Positions 27,249 through 34,529 of a stretch of DNA of 34,529 bases are shown one piece after another (position 1 is the first letter of the stretch; each line of letters opens with the position of its first letter). Under the pieces are notes generated by a model. The model was not told the origin of the DNA. It searched no databases and saw only the letters and a list, made by a program, of their open reading frames with translations. Source of the stretch: Moraxella sp. (GTDB taxonomy: Bacteria > Pseudomonadota > Gammaproteobacteria > Pseudomonadales > Moraxellaceae); assembly GCF_024227015.1 (NCBI RefSeq), contig NZ_JAAELD010000088.1, positions 1 through 34,529 of the forward strand, given 5' to 3'. Both the position numbers and the translations under genes were made by a program.

Positions 27249-28793
27249 TCAATCAATCGGCGGGGTATAAGTGCCATTTTTAATATCATCTTTGATACGC
27301 TCGGCTTCTGCCAGCACTTGCGATAGCAGGGCTTGCACGTTTTCAAGCGTGGCGATTGGGCTTAATGTCGTCATTTTTAACGATTGCACATTTTGACGGC
27401 TATCGATCACACGAGTTACGCCAATGTTCGCTTCCCCACGGGCAAACAACTCGTCCGCCACATTTTGATTTAGGCTATCAATAAACTCATCAGGATAACC
27501 AGTTGGTACGACACGGAACAACACAGACGCAAATTGTGGCTCAACAAGCAATTCCAAACCGTCCGTATTGCGAATATAATCCGCCACCTGTTTTGTCAGA
27601 TTTACCCCGTGGTCAATCATTGAGCCGTACAGCTCTTCGCCCAACGCCTCCACCGTGAACCACAATTTTAACGCATCAAATCGGCGAGTGGTTTGCAAGG
27701 ATTTTGACACCAAGTTTGGCACGCCATGCTCTTCATCATAGGCAGAGTTTAGATACTCGGCTTCATAGTGCATAAAGCGGTAATTTTGCTCATCTTTTAG
27801 CAGGAACGCACCGCAAGAAATGCTTTGGAAATAGTGCTTATGAAAATCAAGCGTTACCGAATCGGTCAGCTCAATGCCGTCTAGCATATGGCGGTAATCG
27901 TTGGACAGTAGCAACGCCCCACCCCACGCCGCATCAACGTGTAGCCACGCTCCGAATTTGTCGCACAAGGCGCGGATTGCTTTGATGTCATCAATCGCCC
28001 CTGCGTCGGTCGTTCCTGCCGTTGCCACGACACACGCCACAATGTTGCCTTTGGCGTGCAAGTCCGCCATGATGTCGGCTAGGGCATTGGTATCCATTTG
28101 GGCGTTGTCATTGACAGGCACGGTAACCACTGATTGAAAGCCCATGCCCATCATCGCCATGTTTTTTTGTACGGAGAAATGGGCATTTTCCGAGCATAAC
28201 ACTTTGACTTTTTTCATCGCATCGTTTGGCACACCATCACGCTGCACTGACCACGCTTTGCCGTTGTCGTCTTGGTAATGTTTGCTAATCGCCCAATCAC
28301 GAGCCAACAGTACGCCCATAAGGTTGGACTGCGTACCGCCTGATGTGAACACGCCTGCCTGCCCTGCCCCATAGCCAACCTTTTGGCGTAACCAGTCAAT
28401 GAGCTGAACTTCCATAAGCGAGCCTGCTGGCGACTGATCCCATGAATCCATAGATTGGTTGGTGGCGTTAATCAGCACTTCGGCAATTTGCGATGTTACC
28501 ATGGTAGGACAGTGCAAATGAGCCAATGAATGGGGATGATGAACTTTTAAACTTTTGTTTAAAAACAGCTCCACCAACCGCTCCAACGCCTTATCCACGC
28601 CCAAGCCGTCTTTGGCAGGGTTAAAGGCGATTTGCGAGCGTAGCTCTTTAATGCTACCGCCTGTGTACATTTTGTCGTTTTGGAGCCATGCCGTTACCGC
28701 TTTGACAGCGTCCGTCATCGCACGTTCATAATCGGCGATTGATTGACTGTCATTACAAAATAAGGCTTGGCGGTGCTTGGATAGGTTTGACAT
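27249..28793 (-). CDS. ddc: L-2,4-diaminobutyrate decarboxylase
   Basis: A PLP-dependent group II decarboxylase of 514 aa. It has the N-terminal [13 protein letters not shown] segment, [20 protein letters not shown], the PLP-contacting [28 protein letters not shown] and the Schiff-base lysine in [18 protein letters not shown] (about residue 319). Beside dat, the best reading is decarboxylation of diaminobutyrate to 1,3-diaminopropane, as in Acinetobacter; on sequence alone other group II decarboxylases are possible. AAGGAAAAAAATA precedes the ATG. A terminator lies between dat and ddc, and an extended -10 follows it, so ddc can be expressed on its own. Confidence 0.9.
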   Translation of the reverse strand: MSNLSKHRQALFCNDSQSIADYERAMTDAVKAVTAWLQNDKMYTGGSIKELRSQIAFNPAKDGLGVDKALERLVELFLNKSLKVHHPHSLAHLHCPTMVTSQIAEVLINATNQSMDSWDQSPAGSLMEVQLIDWLRQKVGYGAGQAGVFTSGGTQSNLMGVLLARDWAISKHYQDDNGKAWSVQRDGVPNDAMKKVKVLCSENAHFSVQKNMAMMGMGFQSVVTVPVNDNAQMDTNALADIMADLHAKGNIVACVVATAGTTDAGAIDDIKAIRALCDKFGAWLHVDAAWGGALLLSNDYRHMLDGIELTDSVTLDFHKHYFQSISCGAFLLKDEQNYRFMHYEAEYLNSAYDEEHGVPNLVSKSLQTTRRFDALKLWFTVEALGEELYGSMIDHGVNLTKQVADYIRNTDGLELLVEPQFASVLFRVVPTGYPDEFIDSLNQNVADELFARGEANIGVTRVIDSRQNVQSLKMTTLSPIATLENVQALLSQVLAEAERIKDDIKNGTYTPPID

Positions 28794-28879
28794 TATTTTT
28801 TTCCTTTTGATTGGTGTTTTAAATGTTTATCATGAATGTGCATTTTGGGCGAATGTGATTCACCCCTACGCCATTGACA

Positions 28880-28888
28880 TTTATAGCA
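28880..28888 (-). promoter_or_regulatory. Candidate extended -10 of ddc
   Basis: The minus strand reads TGCTATAAA, downstream of the dat terminator and about 90 nt before the ddc ATG. Confidence 0.4.
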
Positions 28889-28904
28889 CCCAATTTTATC
28901 TTTT

Positions 28905-28951
28905 AAAACAAAAAACCAAACCAAATCAGGCAACACCCAATCTGATTTGGT
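28905..28951 (-). terminator. Terminator of dat (minus strand)
   Basis: On the minus strand ACCAAATCAG / CTGATTTGGT (perfect 10 bp, 12-nt loop) is followed by TTGGTTTTTTGTTTT. It separates dat from ddc. Confidence 0.75.
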
Positions 28952-28969
28952 CTTTTAGATTAGGGGGTG

Positions 28970-30346
28970 TTAGCCACGAACCGCTTTCACCGCTTCCCCC
29001 ACCGCCTTTTTAAAGCGAGTGATGACCTCTTCACACTCTTCACGAGTAATGGTAATCGGGCAAAGCAAACGCACCACCGTGCCGCCACGACCACCACGCT
29101 CCAATAACAGCTTATTATCAAAGCACGCTTTTTGGATAGCGACCGCAAGCTCACTGTCGGCAGGGTATGACCCCATATGGTCGGCGGATTTACGCTCGTC
29201 CACAATCTCAATACCCGTCATGAGACCACGTCCACGCACATGACCGATACAGGGGAATTCTTGTACAATTTTACGCAGTTCATCACGCAAAAACTCTCCT
29301 TGAATGCGTGAATTTTCGGCAAGGTTGTTGTTTGTGATTTGATCTAACACATTATAACCTGCCGCCATGGCTAGCTGATTGCCACGGAAAGTACCTGTAT
29401 GACCTGCTGGCGACCATGCGTCAAATTTTTTGTTAATGGCAAGCACCGCAAGGGGCAAACCACCGCCCACCGCCTTAGACATCACGACCACATCAGGGAC
29501 GATTTCGGCGTGTTCAAAGGCGAACATCTTGCCAGAGCGGGCAAAGCCTGCTTGCACTTCATCTAGGATTAGCACAATGTCATGTTTTGCAGTAACTTCA
29601 CGGATTTTTTGGAGCCATTTTTTGGGAGCAGGGACGACACCGCCTTCGCCTTGAATGGCTTCTAGGATAACGGCAGCAGGCTTGACCACGCCGCTTTCTA
29701 CGTCTTCGATGAAGTTTTCGAAATAGTAAGTCAATGCGTCCACGCCAGCTTCACCGCCAAGCCCAAGCGGACAACGGTATTCGTGCGGATACGGCATGAA
29801 CTGTACGCCCGCCATGAGATTACCGACTTTTTCTTTGGCAGACAAGTTACCTGTCATTGCAAGCGAGCCGTGCGTCATGCCGTGATAACCGCCCGAGAAT
29901 GCGATGACATTATCACGCCCTGTGTAGGTTTTGGCAAGTTTAATGGCGGCTTCTGTACCGTCCGCCCCTGTTGGACCACAAAACTGCAAGACAAAATCTT
30001 TTGGGAAAAATGACAACAATTTTTCGGTAAATGCGTCTTTAATCGGCGTGGTGATGTCAAGGGTATGCAGTGGCAAACCGCTTTCTAGCACGTCTTTAAT
30101 GGCGTTGATTGTGGCAGGGTGATTGTGTCCTAGGGCAAGTGTCCCTGCTCCTGCTAGGCAGTCAAGGTATTCGTTGCCTTCTACGTCCACCACCCAGCAA
30201 CCTTGTGCTTTGGCAATGGCTAGGGGGAGTTTGCGGGGGTAGCTACGGACATTTGACTCCATCTGGTTTTGACGAGTCAAGTAGTAGTCGTTGGTTGCAC
30301 CGTCTTTGGGAGTTACAGGGGCATGATTTACAGAATGAACGCTCAT
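28970..30346 (-). CDS. dat: L-2,4-diaminobutyrate:2-oxoglutarate 4-aminotransferase
   Basis: A 458-aa class III PLP aminotransferase. Motifs: [18 protein letters not shown] near the N-terminus, [59 protein letters not shown], the PLP lysine in [15 protein letters not shown] (about residue 290) and [16 protein letters not shown]. The [12 protein letters not shown] form and adjacency to ddc identify the DABA aminotransferase, which forms diaminobutyrate from aspartate semialdehyde and glutamate; 1,3-diaminopropane is the end product with Ddc. It is separated from ddc by 176 nt containing a terminator. Upstream lies a 454-nt non-coding gap before acnB. Confidence 0.93.
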   Translation of the reverse strand: MSVHSVNHAPVTPKDGATNDYYLTRQNQMESNVRSYPRKLPLAIAKAQGCWVVDVEGNEYLDCLAGAGTLALGHNHPATINAIKDVLESGLPLHTLDITTPIKDAFTEKLLSFFPKDFVLQFCGPTGADGTEAAIKLAKTYTGRDNVIAFSGGYHGMTHGSLAMTGNLSAKEKVGNLMAGVQFMPYPHEYRCPLGLGGEAGVDALTYYFENFIEDVESGVVKPAAVILEAIQGEGGVVPAPKKWLQKIREVTAKHDIVLILDEVQAGFARSGKMFAFEHAEIVPDVVVMSKAVGGGLPLAVLAINKKFDAWSPAGHTGTFRGNQLAMAAGYNVLDQITNNNLAENSRIQGEFLRDELRKIVQEFPCIGHVRGRGLMTGIEIVDERKSADHMGSYPADSELAVAIQKACFDNKLLLERGGRGGTVVRLLCPITITREECEEVITRFKKAVGEAVKAVRG

Positions 30347-30754
30347 ATCGGATTACCATCTCAGATAAGGGTTAAAAGAAAAACCTATGAACAGACAATA
30401 ACAAATCATAATGACGACTTGATGAATGTCCATCCCTAAACCCAAACCCAATTTAATCAATAAAATTTGGGTTTAACAAGGTTTGGCGACGTTCGGCGTG
30501 TGGTTCAATGAAGTTAGGAATGATAGTTAAGAAAAATCCATTGCACACCAGTTTTGCAAGAGCAATTACCCTACTGTCTATATGGAGATAAAATAAGGCA
30601 ATTCAACCGCTTGCACGGCAATACTTTCGAAAATTAAAAACAAATGTAAACTCATTAAAATTCAAAAAGTGGCAAATTATAACACACAAGGGATATTTGG
30701 CAAGGATTTTTATGGTTAAAATCTAAAAAGATTGCTTAAAATACACCCAAATAA
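30347..30754. other. Non-coding gap between dat and acnB
   Basis: About 400 nt with no credible ORF. It holds one inverted repeat, AAACCCAAA / TTTGGGTTT at 30438-30474, and AT-rich stretches. The dat promoter must lie here but no convincing -35/-10 pair was found. Confidence 0.5.
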
Positions 30755-30788
30755 AAAAAACACCGCCAATCGCTTGACGGTGTTTTTT
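30755..30788 (-). terminator. Intrinsic terminator of acnB
   Basis: AAAAAACACCG / CGGTGTTTTTT, a perfect 11-bp stem with a 12-nt loop. On the minus strand it is followed by a T-run, 12 nt after the acnB stop. Confidence 0.93.
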
Positions 30789-30800
30789 GATCAAATCAGA

Positions 30801-33434
30801 TTAGGCAAGTTGTGCTACGCTGATTTTGTCTGATTTCTCGGTGTACTCGCTCATTTGGTCGAAGTTTAGGTAGTTATAAACTTCGGCTTCCATAGACTCA
30901 AGCTTACCTGCGTACGCCATGTACTCTTCAACGCTTGGCAGTTTACCAAGAACAGAAGCGACAGACGCAAGCTCAGCAGAAGCTAGGTAAACGTTCGCAC
31001 CTTGACCCAGACGGTTCGGGAAGTTACGAGTAGAGGTCGATACCGCTGTAGAGTTAGGAGCGATACGAGCTTGGTTACCCATACATAGTGAACAGCCAGG
31101 CATCTCAGTACGTGCACCTGCTTGTGCGTAGGTGTTGTAGTAACCTTCATCCATCAGCTGCTTCTCGTCCATCTTGGTAGGTGGCGCGATCCACAGACGA
31201 GTGGTCAGGCTGCCTGCTGGCACTTCAGACAGAAGCTTACCTGCGGCGCGGAAGTGACCGATGTTGGTCATGCACGAACCGATGAATACCTCATCAATCT
31301 TATCGCCTGCAACTTCTGATAGTAGCTTAGCATCATCAGGGTCGTTCGGGCAGCATAGGATTGGCTCTTTGATGTCAGCTAGGTCGATCTCATACACTTT
31401 GGTGTATTCTGCATCAGCGTCAGCTTTTAGCAGGCTTGGGTTGTCTAGCCATTTTTGCATGTTCTCAGCACGACGAGCTAGGGTACGAGCGTCGCCATAG
31501 CCTTCAGCGATCATCCATTTTAGCATGACGATGTTAGAGCGTAGGTATTCAGCCACTTTCTCTTCTGATACAGTGATCGCACAGCCGGCAGCTGAACGTT
31601 CAGCAGACGCATCAGATAGTTCGAATGCCTGCTCAACAGTTAGGTCGTTTTCCATCTCGGTGAGGTCGATCTCTAGGATGCGGCCAGAGAAGATGTTTTT
31701 CTTACCTTTTTTCTCAACAGTTAGGTCGCCTGCTTGGATTGCATAGTAAGGGATAGCATGCACTAGGTCACGAAGTGTGATACCAGGTTGCATTTTACCT
31801 TTGAACTTAACAAGTACAGACTCAGGCATGTCAAGTGGCATAACTCCAGTTGCAGCAGCGAACGCTACCAGACCAGAACCTGCTGGGAATGAGATACCGA
31901 TTGGGAAACGAGTGTGTGAGTCGCCACCAGTACCTACGGTATCAGGCAGCAGCATGCGATTTAGCCATGAGTGGATAACGCCGTCGCCTGGGCGTAGAGA
32001 CACACCGCCACGGTTCATGATGAAATCAGGTAGCGTGTGGTGAGTTACCACGTCAATCGGCTTAGGATAAGCTGCGGTGTGACAGAACGACTGCATCACT
32101 AGGTCGGATGAGAAGCCTAGGCACGCCAAGTCTTTTAGCTCGTCACGAGTCATCGGACCTGTGGTGTCTTGTGAACCAACAGTAGTCATCTTAGGCTCGC
32201 AGTAGGTGCCTGGGCGGATGCCTTGACCTTCTGGCAGACCACATGCACGACCAACCATTTTTTGAGCTAAGGTGAAGCCCTTACCGGTGTCAGCAGGTTG
32301 ATCTGGGGTGCGGAATAGAGTAGATGGCTCTAGACCTAGCGCTTCACGCGCCTTACCTGTTAGGTTGCGACCGATGATTAGGTTAATACGACCGCCAGCA
32401 CGTACTTCGTCTAGTAGTACAGGCGTTTTTAGTTTAGACTCAGCGATTTGTGAACCGTTTTTGAATGCGGTCACAGTTGCGGTATCGTGGTCGATTTTTA
32501 GGGTAACTTCGTCGCCCATGTTCATGTCAGCAACGTCGATCTCAATAGGTAGCGCGCCTGCGTCTTCCATGGTGTTGAAGAAAATCGGAGCGATCTTACC
32601 ACCCAGACACACACCGCCGTCACGCTTGTTAGGGATGTGCGGAATGTCGTCACCGAAGAACCATAACACAGAGTTAGTCGCTGATTTACGACTAGAACCT
32701 GTACCCACAACGTCGCCCACATAGGCAACAGGATTACCCTTGGCAATCAATTCTTTGATTTGGCTTAGTGGACCAACTTCACCATTTTTCTCTGGGTTAA
32801 TGCCGTCTCTGGCATTTTTTAGCATGGCGTTGGCGTGTAGTGGAATGTCAGGACGGCTCCATGCATCTTGAGCTGGAGATAGGTCGTCTGTGTTGGTCTC
32901 GCCAGTTACTTTAAATACAGTAATGGTCATCTCGCTAGGCACGTCTGGGCGGCTGGTGAACCACTCGCCTTCTGCCCATGATTCTAGTACTGCTTTAGCG
33001 TTGGCGTTGCCTGCTTTAGCTTTTTCTTCTACATCATGGAAAGCATCGAATACAAGCAGAGTCTTCTTCAGTGCTTCAGCAGCCAATCCACCAAGCTCAG
33101 CATTGTCTAGTAGATCAACCAATGGCGCAACGTTATAACCGCCAAGCATCGTGCCTAGTAGATATACTGCACGCTCTTTGGTGATTAGTGGTGAAGTCGC
33201 TTCGCCTTTAACAATGGCATTCAAGAAAGCAGCTTTAACGTAGGCAGCTTGGTCAACACCTGCTGGTACGCGGTTCTCTAATAGATCAACCAAATATTCT
33301 TCTTCGCCAGCTGGTGGGTTTTTTAGTAGTTCTACCAGATCTGCTGTCTGTGCGTCGGTCAATGGCTGTGGGGGTACGCCTAAGGCTTCACGCTCGGCGA
33401 CGTGGGCTCTGTATTCGGTTAGCATTTGCGACAT
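30801..33434 (-). CDS. acnB: Aconitate hydratase B
   Basis: Bifunctional aconitase / 2-methylisocitrate dehydratase-type enzyme of the TCA cycle. The 877-aa protein has the AcnB order: N-terminal HEAT-like domain (MLTEYRAHVAEREALGVPPQPL), swivel domain, then the catalytic part. The [4Fe-4S] ligands are visible in FIGSCMTNIGHFRAAGKLL and GCSLCMGNQARI, and SFCHTAAYPKP and TVGTGGDSHTRFPIG are also typical. The tracked ORF starts at 33473, but the ATG at 33434 has GGAG at good spacing and yields the family N-terminus MSQMLTEYRAHVAERE. A Fur-like site lies 35 nt upstream. Confidence 0.97.
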   Translation of the reverse strand: MSQMLTEYRAHVAEREALGVPPQPLTDAQTADLVELLKNPPAGEEEYLVDLLENRVPAGVDQAAYVKAAFLNAIVKGEATSPLITKERAVYLLGTMLGGYNVAPLVDLLDNAELGGLAAEALKKTLLVFDAFHDVEEKAKAGNANAKAVLESWAEGEWFTSRPDVPSEMTITVFKVTGETNTDDLSPAQDAWSRPDIPLHANAMLKNARDGINPEKNGEVGPLSQIKELIAKGNPVAYVGDVVGTGSSRKSATNSVLWFFGDDIPHIPNKRDGGVCLGGKIAPIFFNTMEDAGALPIEIDVADMNMGDEVTLKIDHDTATVTAFKNGSQIAESKLKTPVLLDEVRAGGRINLIIGRNLTGKAREALGLEPSTLFRTPDQPADTGKGFTLAQKMVGRACGLPEGQGIRPGTYCEPKMTTVGSQDTTGPMTRDELKDLACLGFSSDLVMQSFCHTAAYPKPIDVVTHHTLPDFIMNRGGVSLRPGDGVIHSWLNRMLLPDTVGTGGDSHTRFPIGISFPAGSGLVAFAAATGVMPLDMPESVLVKFKGKMQPGITLRDLVHAIPYYAIQAGDLTVEKKGKKNIFSGRILEIDLTEMENDLTVEQAFELSDASAERSAAGCAITVSEEKVAEYLRSNIVMLKWMIAEGYGDARTLARRAENMQKWLDNPSLLKADADAEYTKVYEIDLADIKEPILCCPNDPDDAKLLSEVAGDKIDEVFIGSCMTNIGHFRAAGKLLSEVPAGSLTTRLWIAPPTKMDEKQLMDEGYYNTYAQAGARTEMPGCSLCMGNQARIAPNSTAVSTSTRNFPNRLGQGANVYLASAELASVASVLGKLPSVEEYMAYAGKLESMEAEVYNYLNFDQMSEYTEKSDKISVAQLA

Positions 33435-33468
33435 AGCAATTCTCCATGATAGTAGGTCATAAGTGCTT

Positions 33469-33487
33469 GACAATGATTTTCATTATT
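33469..33487. promoter_or_regulatory. Fur-box-like sequence upstream of acnB
   Basis: GACAATGATTTTCATTATT matches the classical 19-bp Fur consensus GATAATGATAATCATTATC at 15 of 19 positions. A further ATTATC half-site follows downstream on the plus strand. It lies 35 nt before the acnB start codon, in the promoter region. By-eye match only. Confidence 0.5.
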
Positions 33488-33683
33488 GCAATAATTATCA
33501 AGTGCCTAGACGTTGATTTTAAAGGCAATCTTGCCCAAATTTACTCTTTGTATGATAACCGAAAAATGACATATTTTCAAAAAAATATTTGCCATAACCA
33601 ACATTTTTTTAAAAAATACCACCCATTTGTCAGGGTTTGGCATTGGGTGTGATTTGGGCTTAGGCGACACGTGGAGCATTGGG

Positions 33684-34388
<705 letters not shown>

Positions 34389-34440
34389 TTATTATGTTAT
34401 GGGCCGACTTATAAATACGCCGTCTTATTTTGATTTTCTT

Positions 34441-34469
34441 ATTTTATCAGAACATTATGATTCCGCCAA
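34441..34469 (-). promoter_or_regulatory. Promoter of alkB
   Basis: On the minus strand TTGGCG, 17 nt, TAAAAT, with TGA just before the -10 (extended -10). It ends about 60 nt before the alkB ATG. Confidence 0.6.
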
Positions 34470-34529
34470 TACGCCCATCAACAACTAGGATTACCATCCC
34501 AAAAACCTTATTATTGACAAGGGTTTGAT

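Noticed and set aside
28777-29013. 78-aa plus-strand ORF between ddc and dat
   Set aside because: Spans the terminator and promoter elements of dat/ddc and has no plausible start.
34497-34529. Possible terminator fragment at the right edge (AAACCTT..AAGGGTTT)
   Set aside because: The stem is imperfect and the window ends before any T-run or neighbouring gene can be seen.

Overview
The window looks like chromosomal DNA of a gammaproteobacterium of the Moraxellaceae, most likely Moraxella or a close relative. This rests on gene content read from the translations: monomeric NADP isocitrate dehydrogenase, PuuP-like permease, MetR with MetX/MetW, a dat/ddc (1,3-diaminopropane) pair, a Mg-type HemB, a PldA with an N-terminal extension, and AT-rich intergenic DNA with many extended -10 promoters. 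No genome comparison was possible, so the genus is inference. There are 29 protein genes, one of them frameshifted and one cut by the left edge. I see no rRNA, tRNA, CRISPR array, IS element or prophage.

Layout. 1-2608 (minus): ruvB, a DUF3465-type lipoprotein and outer-membrane phospholipase A (pldA, truncated by the window). 2982-9207 (plus): an unrecognised small secreted protein, hemB, maeB (malic enzyme with phosphotransacetylase-like tail), cca and a FolM-like pteridine reductase overlapping cca by 4 nt. 9208-13037: a PuuP-like amine/amino-acid permease with a long structured leader, a DUF2799-like lipoprotein, a small membrane protein (minus) and metR. 13265-18346 (plus): icd, a membrane-anchored thioredoxin-like protein, gmk, a frameshifted DMT-family transporter and a TRIC-family membrane protein, converging on hemH (minus). 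19541-24433 (plus): a four-gene NikA/DppA-type ABC importer whose two ATPases are fused into one 481-aa protein. 24548-27190 (plus): metX, metW and a periplasmic Sel1-repeat protein. 27249-34379 (minus): ddc, dat, acnB and an AlkB-family dioxygenase.

How the genes fit together. Much of the window is core metabolism: TCA cycle and anaplerosis (acnB, icd, maeB), haem (hemB, hemH), methionine (metR, metX, metW), nucleotide/tRNA/DNA maintenance (gmk, cca, ruvB, alkB). The accessory interest is in metal and polyamine handling. The ABC importer has a dyad closely resembling a Zur operator (TGTTATAGAATAACA) over its likely promoter, and acnB has a 15/19 match to the classical Fur box just upstream. 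dat/ddc would make 1,3-diaminopropane, and the PuuP-like permease may import putrescine or a related compound.

Regulatory architecture is compact. Almost every transcription unit ends in a clear intrinsic terminator, and in several places (permease, metX, cca) the next promoter overlaps or abuts it. Terminator-like hairpins also lie inside the ABC operon and in the leaders of the permease and the Sel1 gene, which are candidates for attenuation.
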